A stretch of 18,036 nt of DNA from assembly GCA_009843625.1 (NCBI GenBank), contig VYDD01000308.1, positions 1-18,036 of the forward strand, in the 5' to 3' direction. Under the pieces are notes generated by a model that searched no databases, had not been told where the DNA came from, and worked only from the letters and a program-made list of their open reading frames with translations. Source of the DNA: Gammaproteobacteria bacterium (GTDB lineage Bacteria; Gemmatimonadota; Gemmatimonadetes; Longimicrobiales; Gaopeijiaceae). Below, in pieces: positions 1-8,500 of this stretch (its first letter is position 1; every line of letters begins with the position of its first letter). The position numbers and the translations under genes are program-made.

Positions 1-339
1 CGCCCTGGCGGCCGCGTCCTGGTCGCTCTCGCCGAACAGGTGGCGGCGTTCGGAGTGTCCTGCCAGGGCGTGAGTGGCCCCGGCAGCTCGGGCCATGGGC
101 GCGGAGAGTTCTCCCGTGAAAGCGCCGTGCGGCTCGGGGTGGATGTTCTGCACGCCCAACTGCACCCGGGGATGATCGGGGAGGGCGGCTTGCGCCGCGG
201 CGAAGGAGATGGCGGAGGGAAAGATGAGGATGTCGGGCTGCGCCCCCGACCAGGAGGGCCGGAAAGCGCCGAAGAACCGGCGGGCTTCGTCCGGCGCGTG
301 GTGCATCTTCCAGTTTCCGGCGATGACCGGTTTCCTCAT
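1..339 (-). CDS. tpiA: Triosephosphate isomerase, N-terminal 113 residues (cut by window edge)
   Basis: Interconverts dihydroxyacetone phosphate and glyceraldehyde 3-phosphate in cytosolic glycolysis and gluconeogenesis. The reading frame is open from the ATG at 339 to the left edge, so the C-terminal half or more is outside the window. Visible family marks are GNWKM at residues 8-12 (substrate-binding Asn9 and Lys11), GVQNIHPEPHGAFTGE around 62-77, and AGHSERR at 93-99 with the electrophilic His95. The start is supported by a GGAGG ribosome-binding site (344-348 on the complement), 4 nt before the ATG, and by the standard N-terminus. It follows pgk after 63 nt, completing a gap-pgk-tpiA glycolytic block. 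The missing part contains the catalytic Glu, so intactness cannot be judged. Confidence 0.96.
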   Translation of the reverse strand, partial: MRKPVIAGNWKMHHAPDEARRFFGAFRPSWSGAQPDILIFPSAISFAAAQAALPDHPRVQLGVQNIHPEPHGAFTGELSAPMARAAGATHALAGHSERRHLFGESDQDAAARA

Positions 340-402
340 GCGGCCTCCAGCTTGGTTGGCGCGTCCGTGCCGTCCTTTCCGGCGGGGTCTGCGCGGCGTT
401 CC

Positions 403-1602
403 CTACGCGTCCGAGAGCGCCTCCACTCCCGGGAGGGATTTGCCCGCCAGGAACGCCAGCGAGGCGCCCCCGCCGGTGGATACGTGCGAGAAGTCGTCGG
501 CGAGCCCGGCGGCGCGCACCGCGGCCGCGGAGTCTCCTCCTCCGGCGATGCTCACCGCGCCGGTGGCGGTCGCTGCGACCGCCGATCGCGCGACGGCGAC
601 GGTGCCTCCGGCGAATGGCGGCATCTCGCATACGCCCATCGGTCCGTTCCAGACGATGGTGCGGGCCTGCTGCAACTCATCCCCGAACATGCGCCGGCTT
701 GCGCTCCCGATGTCGCCGATGCGGTCGTCCGCTCCGACCTCGGTCCGGGGCGCCTCGCGGGTGGCCGCGTCGGCGGAGATGCGGCGTGCGACCACGCAGT
801 CCACGGGCAACATCATGCGGTCGCCGGCGCGGTCCATCAGCCTGGCCGCGAGATCGACGCCCTCCTCATCCACGAGGGATCGGCCGGTCTCGAGACCCAG
901 CGCCCGGAAGAAAGTGTTGGCCATGGCACCTCCGACCAGCAGCCGGTCGGCGCGCGCGAGCATCTTCTCGATGACGGCGATCTTGTCCGACACCTTGGCT
1001 CCTCCCAGAACCGCCACGAAGGGGCGGTCGGGATCCTCCAGGGCATCGCCCAGAAAGCGGATTTCGCGTTCGAGGAGCAGCCCCGCCACCGCCTCTCCGC
1101 CCCCGGCCCGCATCGCCTGCGCGAGCCCGGCCGTCGAGGCGTGCGCGCGGTGCGCGGTCCCGAAGGCGTCGTTCACGAAGTGCGTTCCGAGGGCGGCGAA
1201 AGCGGCGGCCAGCTCCGGATCGTTGCGCGTTTCGCCCGCGAGAAAGCGGGTGTTCTCGGCCACCAGGATCTCGCCCGGAGCGAGCGCGCGGGCACGGGCC
1301 AGAGCCTGTGGCCCCGTCGTCTCGGGGCTGAAGCGCACGTGCGCGCCGAGCAGTTCGCCAAGGCGGGGCGCGACCGGTGCGAGCGAGGCCTCGGGATGCG
1401 GTCGGCCGCCAGGACGGCCAAGGTGGGAGAGGAGGACGAGGCGGGCGCCCGTGGAGGTGAGGCGGCGGAGGGTCGGCAGGGTGCGCTCGATGCGGGTATC
1501 GTCCGCGACCCTTCCGTCCCGCAGGGGGACATTGAAGTCCACGCGCACCACGATGCGTTCGCCCGCGCGCGCGGCGAGGTCGTTCAGGGTCTTCTTGCGC
1601 AT
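403..1602 (-). CDS. pgk: Phosphoglycerate kinase
   Basis: Transfers phosphate between 1,3-bisphosphoglycerate and ADP, the first ATP-forming step of lower glycolysis, in the cytosol. The product is 399 aa, normal for bacterial PGK. The family signature VRVDFNVPL sits at about residues 18-26, followed by the substrate-binding DDTRI and LLSHLGRPGG segments. The NDAFGTAHRAHAST motif is present in the N-terminal domain, and GGGDSAAAVRAAG plus HVSTGGGASLAFL give the nucleotide-binding glycine loops near the C-terminus. The ATG at 1602 gives the canonical N-terminus. It is 30 nt downstream of gap and 63 nt upstream of tpiA, all on the same strand, so cotranscription is likely. Nothing in the sequence suggests damage. 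Confidence 0.98.
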   Translation of the reverse strand: MRKKTLNDLAARAGERIVVRVDFNVPLRDGRVADDTRIERTLPTLRRLTSTGARLVLLSHLGRPGGRPHPEASLAPVAPRLGELLGAHVRFSPETTGPQALARARALAPGEILVAENTRFLAGETRNDPELAAAFAALGTHFVNDAFGTAHRAHASTAGLAQAMRAGGGEAVAGLLLEREIRFLGDALEDPDRPFVAVLGGAKVSDKIAVIEKMLARADRLLVGGAMANTFFRALGLETGRSLVDEEGVDLAARLMDRAGDRMMLPVDCVVARRISADAATREAPRTEVGADDRIGDIGSASRRMFGDELQQARTIVWNGPMGVCEMPPFAGGTVAVARSAVAATATGAVSIAGGGDSAAAVRAAGLADDFSHVSTGGGASLAFLAGKSLPGVEALSDA

Positions 1603-1632
1603 CGCTGCCGGGCCGGCAGGCCGAGCGAGGAG

Positions 1633-2661
<1,029 letters not shown>

Positions 2662-2753
2662 GGGTGGCGTTGTCTCCCGGGGCGTGTCTGATGCTTCCTT
2701 GGGGGAATCTGCCCGGACGCACCCCGCTGGCGGGTCAGAGTTCCAGGAACAAC

Positions 2754-3515
2754 CTAACGGGGAAGCGCGCGCGCGAAGGTGACCAGGGCGACCCGGCCCA
2801 CCCCGGCTCGGGCGAGCGTTTCGGCGGCCGCCCGGGCGGTGGCCCCGGTGGTGAGGACGTCGTCGACCAGGAGCACGTTGCCGCGGTGCAGTCGGTCGGC
2901 GCCGGGCCGGAGAGAGAAGGCGTCGCGCACGTTGGCCATCCGCTGCTGCGGGTGCAGCGAGACCTGGGTGCGCTTCTGGCGGCGGCGCTCGAGCAGGTGC
3001 GCGAAGGCCAGTCCGGTGCGCCCGGCGAGCGCGCGCGCCAGCAGCTCCGCCTGGTCGTATCCCCGGCGGCGGCGGTGGGCGGAGGAGGTGGGAACGTACG
3101 TGACGACGTGCTCCTCCAGGTCGGCGAGCAGGGTCGCAAGGCGGCGCTCCATGAGCTCGGCCATCATGGGCGCCAGCTCGCGCCAGCCCTCGTACTTGAG
3201 GCCGTGCACCAGAACGTCCGCGGGCGGGCGCAGGGCGACCGCGGCGCGGGCCAGCGAGAGCGCTTCGGGCCACTCCAGGCATTCGAGGCACGGCCGCCCG
3301 GGCCGGTCGCCGGTGCCCGCGGGATAGTCGCAGCGCGCGCAGCGCGGGGCCGGCGGTGCGCGCAGGCGGCCCCGGCAGGGCGCGCACACCAGCCCACCGC
3401 CCGCGATGCGCGAACCGCACGCGATGCAGGCACAGGGGAGCAGGAAATCCACGAGCGGGGCGAGCACGCGGCGGACGGTCCGGCGACGGGTCGCGGTGGG
3501 GAGCGCCAATCTCAT
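2754..3515 (-). CDS. comFC: ComFC-like phosphoribosyltransferase-fold protein
   Basis: ComF/ComFC proteins are needed for DNA uptake in naturally competent bacteria, but they also occur widely in species not known to be competent. Their biochemical role is poorly defined. This 253-aa product has an N-terminal Cys-rich zinc-ribbon-like part (Cys28, 30, 33, 44, 47, 59, 62, 76, 79). The family core RRRGYDQAELLAR follows at about 149-161, then the KRTQ...L...QRMANVRDAF block at 181-200. A PRPP-binding loop, LLVDDVLTTGAT, sits at 215-226. The ATG at 3515 overlaps the aroE stop as ATGA, which favours this start and implies translational coupling. Length and domain order match the family. Other competence genes are not visible, so uptake function is not shown by this window. 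Confidence 0.9.
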   Translation of the reverse strand: MRLALPTATRRRTVRRVLAPLVDFLLPCACIACGSRIAGGGLVCAPCRGRLRAPPAPRCARCDYPAGTGDRPGRPCLECLEWPEALSLARAAVALRPPADVLVHGLKYEGWRELAPMMAELMERRLATLLADLEEHVVTYVPTSSAHRRRRGYDQAELLARALAGRTGLAFAHLLERRRQKRTQVSLHPQQRMANVRDAFSLRPGADRLHRGNVLLVDDVLTTGATARAAAETLARAGVGRVALVTFARALPR

Positions 3516-4357
3516 GCGCAACGCGCCCGCTCGAGGGCTTCGCGCATGGCGGAGAGCGGCGCCTCGCGTCCCCACCAGAGCTCGAAAGCGGCCGCGCCCT
3601 GGCGCAGGAGCATCTCGCCCCCGTCCATGGCGGGAATGCCGCGCGCCCGGGCGGCATCGGTGAGGGGCGTCCCGGACGGAGCGTAGACCATGTCCATGAC
3701 CGCCCCGACCCGCCCGAGGCGGTGGAGGTCGACCGCGAGCGGATCGCGCGTGCCCAACCCGAGGGAGGTCGCGTTCAGAACCAGGTCGAAGGCCTGCCCT
3801 TCCAGAGTTCGCGCATCGGAAACCACGTGCACCCGCTCGTCCCCGACTTCGCCGGCCATGGTCCGGGCCCGAGCGAGCGTCCGGTTGATCACCCGCACCT
3901 CCTCCGCGTCGTCGTCCAGGAGGGCGGCGACGGCTGCGCGTGCACCGCCCCCGGCGCCCGCCAGCAGGACGCGGGCGCCCCGGGCGGGCCCCGCCAGCAG
4001 AGCGCACATGGCGCGGCGCGCCCCCTCCACGTCGGTGTTGTCCCCACGGATGCGCGCCCCCTCGCCCCAGAAGGTGTTGCACGCGCCCGTCCGTCCGACG
4101 GCGGCGGCCGCGTCGTCGAGCGCGGCCGCCGCGCGCCGCTTGTGCGGCACCGTCACGTTGCCGCCGCCGCCCGCCCGAGCCAGGGTGCGCATCACCGGGG
4201 CGACATCCTCAGGCTGGCAGGCGATCGCCACGTACCTGCCGTCGAGTCCGGCGGCACGGAGCGCGGCGTTCTGGATCGCGGGCGAGAGCGAGTGCGCCAC
4301 CGGGTTCCCCAGGATGGCGAAGACGCGCGTGCCGGCGGGCGGGGCCGGGATCGTCAT
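3512..4357 (-). CDS. aroE: Shikimate dehydrogenase
   Basis: Reduces 3-dehydroshikimate to shikimate with NADPH in the pathway to aromatic amino acids and folate precursors. The product is 281 aa. ILGNPVAHSLSP (15-26) is the substrate-binding signature. NVTVPHK places the catalytic Lys at 73, and GDNTD gives the partner Asp106. GAGGGARA in the second domain is the NADP-binding glycine loop. NATSLGLG, DMVY and GGEMLLRQG complete the expected order. The ATG at 4357 gives the canonical N-terminus, and the frame's longer upstream extension would overlap the preceding gene. It starts 16 nt after the Sua5-phosphatase fusion and ends overlapping comFC by 4 nt. The sequence looks complete and ordinary. 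Confidence 0.95.
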   Translation of the reverse strand: MTIPAPPAGTRVFAILGNPVAHSLSPAIQNAALRAAGLDGRYVAIACQPEDVAPVMRTLARAGGGGNVTVPHKRRAAAALDDAAAAVGRTGACNTFWGEGARIRGDNTDVEGARRAMCALLAGPARGARVLLAGAGGGARAAVAALLDDDAEEVRVINRTLARARTMAGEVGDERVHVVSDARTLEGQAFDLVLNATSLGLGTRDPLAVDLHRLGRVGAVMDMVYAPSGTPLTDAARARGIPAMDGGEMLLRQGAAAFELWWGREAPLSAMREALERARCA

Positions 4358-4373
4358 GGCGTTCCCTCGACGG

Positions 4374-5573
4374 TCACGCGTCCGTTCCCGGTTCGAGACG
4401 GTCGAGGACCGCCTCGACCAGCCGTTCGAGCTGCGCGCAGGTGTCGCGGTAGTGGTCATCGCTTCCCCCGAAGGGGTCTCGGACACCACCCGAGACGTCA
4501 CCGGCGAATGCAGTGATCACCTCCGCGTAGCAGCGGCCCCGGCCGAGCGTCTCTACCGCCGCCAGGTGCGACGGAGACATCGCCAGCACCAGGTCGGCCC
4601 ACTCCAGCTCGTCCTCGCCGAGCAGCCGCGCGGCGTGACGATCCAGTTCGAGGCCCCGGTCGCCCACGGCCGTGCGCGCGCCGGCCGAGGCTGGCGAGCC
4701 CTCGTAGGCCATGGTTCCGGCGGATCGGACCCGGATGCCGTTCAGGCCCCGCTGGCGTGCGCTGGCGCGGGTGAGGACCTCCGCCATGGGGCTCCGGCAG
4801 GTGTTGCCGGTGCAGACGTAAAGGAGCCGGATATCCTTCGTCGCCGCGTCCGGCGGCACATCGCCCACCTCGGCGTACTTCTCCCCGGTGTCCTGCCGAC
4901 GGTCGTCCACGTCAGCGTCCCCCCTCGCGGAGGGACAGATCTCCCGGAGTTCCGAAAGGTCCAATGCGCCGGCGCGCAACACCACCGGGTCCCGTCCGGT
5001 GCAGTCGACAATGGCCGAGGCGGGCGCCGGGGGAAGCTCGCCGGCATCCACTACCCAGAGTTGCTCGCCGCCTTCGAGCGCGCGCGCCGCCTCCCACGCC
5101 TCCTTCCCGGAAAGCGCGGGCGCGCCCCCGGGAGGGTTGGCGCTCGTGGAGGTGATCGGCGCGCCCACTTCGTCCAGGATCTGCCGCGCCACCGGGGCCG
5201 GGCTCATCCTGACCGCCACCCCGCCGCTCCCGCCCCGCACCTGAGCCGGGAAGGAGTGCCCGGGGTCGGGCAGAACCAGGGTGAGCGGGCCGGGCCACAG
5301 GCGCTCGGCGAGCCTCCGCGCGCAGCGGTTCCAGACGAGCCCGGCGGCCGCTTGCGCGTCGGGGAGTAGGAGCAGGAAGGGCTTGTCGGCATCGCGCCGC
5401 TTGAGCGCCGCCAGCGCGCGCAGGGGGCCGTCCTCCACCAGCCCTCCCAGCCCGTACACTGTCTCCGTCGGATAGGCCAGCAGCCCTCCGGAGCGGAGAT
5501 GCCGGCCCACCTCGCGCAGCTCGCCCGCGCGGAGCAGGCCGTTCCGGCAGGCGATGATGCGCGGTGCGCTCAC
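4374..5573 (-). CDS. Sua5/TsaC threonylcarbamoyl-AMP synthase fused to a low-molecular-weight (arginine-type) phosphatase
   Basis: One 399-aa chain holds two enzymes. Residues 8 to about 210 are a YrdC/Sua5/TsaC domain, which makes threonylcarbamoyl-AMP from Thr, bicarbonate and ATP for t6A37 modification of tRNA. Marks are YPTETVYGLG (34-43), KRRDADKP (58-65) and TSTSAN (141-146). A polar linker of about 35 residues (211-245) follows. Residues 248-399 are a low-molecular-weight phosphatase with P-loop CTGNTCRS (nucleophile Cys254, Arg260) and the general-acid Asp366 in DPFGGSDDHYRDT. Thr258 occupies the position of Bacillus YwlE Thr11, which favours phosphoarginine; tyrosine phosphatases usually carry Ile or Leu there. 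The start is GTG at 5573, overlapping the ispD stop as GTGA. Domain assignments are firm. Phosphoarginine specificity is inferred from one residue and similarity to the YwlE general-acid loop. Confidence 0.93.
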   Translation of the reverse strand: MSAPRIIACRNGLLRAGELREVGRHLRSGGLLAYPTETVYGLGGLVEDGPLRALAALKRRDADKPFLLLLPDAQAAAGLVWNRCARRLAERLWPGPLTLVLPDPGHSFPAQVRGGSGGVAVRMSPAPVARQILDEVGAPITSTSANPPGGAPALSGKEAWEAARALEGGEQLWVVDAGELPPAPASAIVDCTGRDPVVLRAGALDLSELREICPSARGDADVDDRRQDTGEKYAEVGDVPPDAATKDIRLLYVCTGNTCRSPMAEVLTRASARQRGLNGIRVRSAGTMAYEGSPASAGARTAVGDRGLELDRHAARLLGEDELEWADLVLAMSPSHLAAVETLGRGRCYAEVITAFAGDVSGGVRDPFGGSDDHYRDTCAQLERLVEAVLDRLEPGTDA

Positions 5574-6283
5574 GCGCCCTCATCCGCCGCCTCGAGCAGG
5601 CGCTCCGCCAGGATCAGGTCCTCAGGGTGGGTGACCTTGAGGTTGCGCGGCGATCCCTCCACCATCTCGACCTCCCCACCCAGGAGTTCCACCAGCGAGG
5701 CGTCGTCCGTGCCCTCGACCCCGTTCTCGCGCGCCCGCCGGTAGGCGCGTTCCAGAAGAGGACGCGGGAAGGCCTGCGGGGTCTGGGCGTGCCAGTAGCG
5801 GCCGCGCGGCGGTGTGCGGACCACCCGTCCGCTCGCGTCGACCTCCTTCAGCGTGTCCACCGCAGGCACCCCCGTGACCACGGCCCGGCCGGCCGCGGCC
5901 GCGCGCTGACAGCGCTCCACGAGGCCGCGCGCCACCAGCGGCCGGGCGCCGTCGTGCACCAGCACCACCTCCACGGCGGGCGGGAGGGCGGCCACCGCCG
6001 CCGCCACCGATTCGCCCCGGGTGGCTCCTCCCGCCACGACCCGCACGCGCGGGTCGGCGCCGGTCAGCCAACCTGGGGGATGCGCGGCCTGGTCGGGGGG
6101 AAGGGCCACGACCACGCATTCCACCCCGGGCGTCTCCAGAAAGGGGCGGATGGCGCGCAGCAGGATGGGCTGTCCGTCGAGTTCCAGAAAGGCCTTGCGG
6201 ACGCCTCCCATGCGCCGGCCCGCCCCCGCCGCCGGCACGGCGACTCCGGCCCGGCAGGGAGACCGCCGATCACCCGGGGTCAC
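5570..6283 (-). CDS. ispD: 2-C-methyl-D-erythritol 4-phosphate cytidylyltransferase
   Basis: Joins CTP and methylerythritol 4-phosphate to give CDP-methylerythritol, the third step of the MEP isoprenoid pathway. The 237-aa product has the nucleotidyltransferase loop VPAAGAGRRMGGVRKAF (16-32, including the basic residues contacting CTP). VLVHDGARPLV, WHAQTPQAF, TDDASLVE and NLKVTHPEDL follow in the standard order. The GTG start at 6283 overlaps the dnaB stop as GTGA, and the gene ends overlapping the next one the same way, so translation of three successive genes is probably coupled. The protein begins with about a dozen poorly conserved residues before the core, which is within the usual range. 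No ispF lies next to it, although ispD and ispF are often adjacent or fused in other bacteria. Confidence 0.96.
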   Translation of the reverse strand: MTPGDRRSPCRAGVAVPAAGAGRRMGGVRKAFLELDGQPILLRAIRPFLETPGVECVVVALPPDQAAHPPGWLTGADPRVRVVAGGATRGESVAAAVAALPPAVEVVLVHDGARPLVARGLVERCQRAAAAGRAVVTGVPAVDTLKEVDASGRVVRTPPRGRYWHAQTPQAFPRPLLERAYRRARENGVEGTDDASLVELLGGEVEMVEGSPRNLKVTHPEDLILAERLLEAADEGA

Positions 6284-7716
6284 CCCGTGTATCCGCCCCG
6301 CGCGCCGCTGCGTCCGCCGGGAGTGGGAGGGGTGGCGCTGGCTCCCTCCGGCGCGAGCGGCAGGAAACGCGCGTGGGCGCTGTCGAAGTGGAGCGGGACA
6401 ACCCCGGTGGGGCCGTTGCGCTGCTTGCTCACGATCAGCTCCGCCTTGCCTTCCAGCGAGTTGCCGTCGCGGTCGGTCTCGGCGTAGTACTCCGGCCGGT
6501 ACAGGAACATGACAAGGTCGGCGTCCTGTTCGATGCTCCCGCTCTCGCGCAGATCGGACAGCTGCGGCCGATGGTCGGCGCGCTGCTCGGGGGCCCGGCT
6601 GAGCTGACTCAGCGCCACGATCGGCACATCCAGCTCCTTGGCCAAGGCCTTGAGCCCGCGCGAGATCTCGCTCACCTCCTGCTGCCTGTTCTCGCTGTTC
6701 CGCGATCCGGCCATCAGCTGCAGATAATCGATCACCAACAGCCCGAGCTGGCTCTCCGCCTTGAGGCGGCGGGCCTTGGCGCGCACCTCGAGCACGGTGT
6801 TGCCCGGGGAGTCGTCGATCCAGATGGGAGCGGTGTTGAGGTGTCCGGCGGCTGCGGCCAGTCTCTGCATCTCCTTGGTGGTGAGCTCGCCCCGGCGAAG
6901 TCTCTGCGCGTCCACAGGCCCGTCGGAGCAGAGCAGCCGCTGCACCAGTTCCTCGTTCGACATCTCCAGGGAGAACACCCCCACCGGCACCGCCTCGCCC
7001 GCCGCGTGTCTGGCCACGTTCAGCGCCCAGGAGGTCTTCCCCATGGACGGGCGTCCCGCGACGATGGCCAGGTTGCCCTTCTGCAGGCCGCCGGTGAGAT
7101 AGTCCAGCAGGGCGAACCCTGTAGCCACCCCGGTGAGTTCGCCCTTGGCTTCCTGCAATCGCTCGATGTGCTCGAAGGCCGGCCAGAGCAGTTCCTTGAT
7201 GCGGACGAACCCTTCGCGGTCGTGCCCGCTTGCCACCTGGAAGATGCGCTGCTCGGCTTCGTCCACGATCTGCTCGACGGAGCGCTCGCCCTGATCGTAG
7301 ACATCGCGGATGATGTGCGAGGAGGCGTCGATGAGGCGGCGCAGCAGCGCCTTGTCGCGCACGATGCGCGCATGGTGCTCGATGTTCGCGGCGGTGGGGA
7401 CCGCGTCCAGCAGTTCGGCGAGGTAGTCGTAACCCCCGGCGGCCTCCAGCTCCTCGGTCTTGCTCAGCTCGTCGCTGACGACGATGACGTCGACCGCGTC
7501 GCCGCGCTCGAACAGGCGCAGGACGGCGCGGTAGATGCGCCGGTTGGCCTCCGAGGCGAACATCGTGTCCGAGACCACTTCGACGGCGCGCGCCACCGCG
7601 TCGCGGTCGATGAGCATGCCCCCCAGCACCGCCACTTCGGCCTCGAGCGAAACCGGCGGCTGGCGGTCGTACGCGGGGGCCTGCTCCTGCGCGACGGGAA
7701 GTGCGGTGGTACTCAG
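6280..7716 (-). CDS. dnaB: Replicative DNA helicase DnaB, probable CTG start
   Basis: Hexameric ring helicase that unwinds DNA ahead of the replisome. The N-terminal domain is followed by a RecA-like motor with Walker A GRPSMGKT (221-228 from the CTG), Walker B LLVIDYLQLM (Asp330), the RQQEVSEISRGLK motif and the finger region SKQRNGPTG. The first ordinary start in frame, GTG at 7635, falls inside the conserved SLEAEVAVLGGMLID segment and would remove the family N-terminus. Upstream of it the frame reads SLEAE preceded by QPP and a typical leader, and the only plausible initiator is CTG at 7716-7714 (giving M-S-T-T-A-L-P). A GAGG lies 4 nt before it. I saw no in-frame ATG, GTG or TTG between 7635 and about 7860. 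With the CTG start the length is 478 aa, normal for DnaB. The identity is certain and the start is an inference. No intein is visible. Confidence 0.93.
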   Translation of the reverse strand: MSTTALPVAQEQAPAYDRQPPVSLEAEVAVLGGMLIDRDAVARAVEVVSDTMFASEANRRIYRAVLRLFERGDAVDVIVVSDELSKTEELEAAGGYDYLAELLDAVPTAANIEHHARIVRDKALLRRLIDASSHIIRDVYDQGERSVEQIVDEAEQRIFQVASGHDREGFVRIKELLWPAFEHIERLQEAKGELTGVATGFALLDYLTGGLQKGNLAIVAGRPSMGKTSWALNVARHAAGEAVPVGVFSLEMSNEELVQRLLCSDGPVDAQRLRRGELTTKEMQRLAAAAGHLNTAPIWIDDSPGNTVLEVRAKARRLKAESQLGLLVIDYLQLMAGSRNSENRQQEVSEISRGLKALAKELDVPIVALSQLSRAPEQRADHRPQLSDLRESGSIEQDADLVMFLYRPEYYAETDRDGNSLEGKAELIVSKQRNGPTGVVPLHFDSAHARFLPLAPEGASATPPTPGGRSGARGGYTG

Positions 7717-7762
7717 GGTGCCTCGGCGGTTTGAATGTGAACGGTCGAAGGACCGGGGGCGC

Positions 7763-8485
7763 CTATCCGCCGCTGGACCGCCCGGTGCGGTCCATCGTGT
7801 TGCGCAGCAGCTGGAGGTCGTCCCACACGGCTTGCGTCCAGCCGCGGTTCCGGAGCAGCGCCGCCGGGTGGTAGGTCACCAGCGCAGGCACGCCTCTGTA
7901 ATCGTATATCTCGCCCCGGAGCTTGCCCAGAGCAACCTGGCGTCCGGTGATGAACTGCGCGGCGAACCCGCCTACCGCCAGGATCACCTCCGGAGCCACC
8001 AGCTCGATCTGCCGCTCGAGGTAGGGGGTGCACGCCTCGATTTCATCCGGCATCGGGTTCCGGTTCCCCGGGGGCCGGCACTTGAGGACGTTGCAGATGT
8101 AGACCGAGTCCTTGCGCGACAGGCCGACCGACGCCAGCAGGAGATCGAGCAGCTTGCCGGCGCGGCCCACGAAGGGAAGCCCGGTGCGATCCTCGTGCGC
8201 CCCCGGAGCCTCGCCGATGACGACCAGCCTGCCCCGCGGGTTCCCGTCGGAGAAGACCACCTGCGTGCGGCCCCCGGCAAGCCGGCAGCGCTCGCAGACG
8301 AGCGCCGTGCGCCGAACCTCTTCGTAGTCTCGGGACAGAGGGGCCGACGTCTCGCCGGCCGGGGGGTCGGGACGGGCGCGGGCCAGCGCGAGCGCCTCGT
8401 CCCCGCTCAGACGGCTGAACACGATGTCGCCCTCCCCCAGCTCCTTCCGCTGGCTCAGGTAGCGGGCAAGGGCCTCCCTATCCAC
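7763..8485 (-). CDS. Uracil-DNA glycosylase, family 4 (4Fe-4S)
   Basis: Removes uracil from DNA, the first step of base-excision repair of deaminated cytosine. The 240-aa protein has the family 4 catalytic block GEAPGAHED (91-99), followed by LPFVGRAGKLLD, and the second active-site block TYHPAALLRN (204-213). Four cysteines arranged as in iron-sulfur UDGs (Cys64, Cys67, Cys136, Cys152) should hold a 4Fe-4S cluster. An N-terminal extension of about 60 residues precedes the first cysteine. Related proteins with such an extension are sometimes labelled as phage polymerase-related; it has no recognisable domain here. The start is GTG at 8485, 15 nt after coaBC. The gene lies 46 nt upstream of the proposed dnaB start. 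Confidence 0.93.
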   Translation of the reverse strand: MDREALARYLSQRKELGEGDIVFSRLSGDEALALARARPDPPAGETSAPLSRDYEEVRRTALVCERCRLAGGRTQVVFSDGNPRGRLVVIGEAPGAHEDRTGLPFVGRAGKLLDLLLASVGLSRKDSVYICNVLKCRPPGNRNPMPDEIEACTPYLERQIELVAPEVILAVGGFAAQFITGRQVALGKLRGEIYDYRGVPALVTYHPAALLRNRGWTQAVWDDLQLLRNTMDRTGRSSGG

Positions 8486-8500
8486 GCGCCGCGGCGGGGC

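Noticed and set aside
2723..2750. Short GC dyad and GTTCCAGGAAC dyad between comFC and gap as a terminator
   Set aside because: The stems are 5 bp and no T-run follows on the minus strand. The gene spacing gives no reason to end transcription here.
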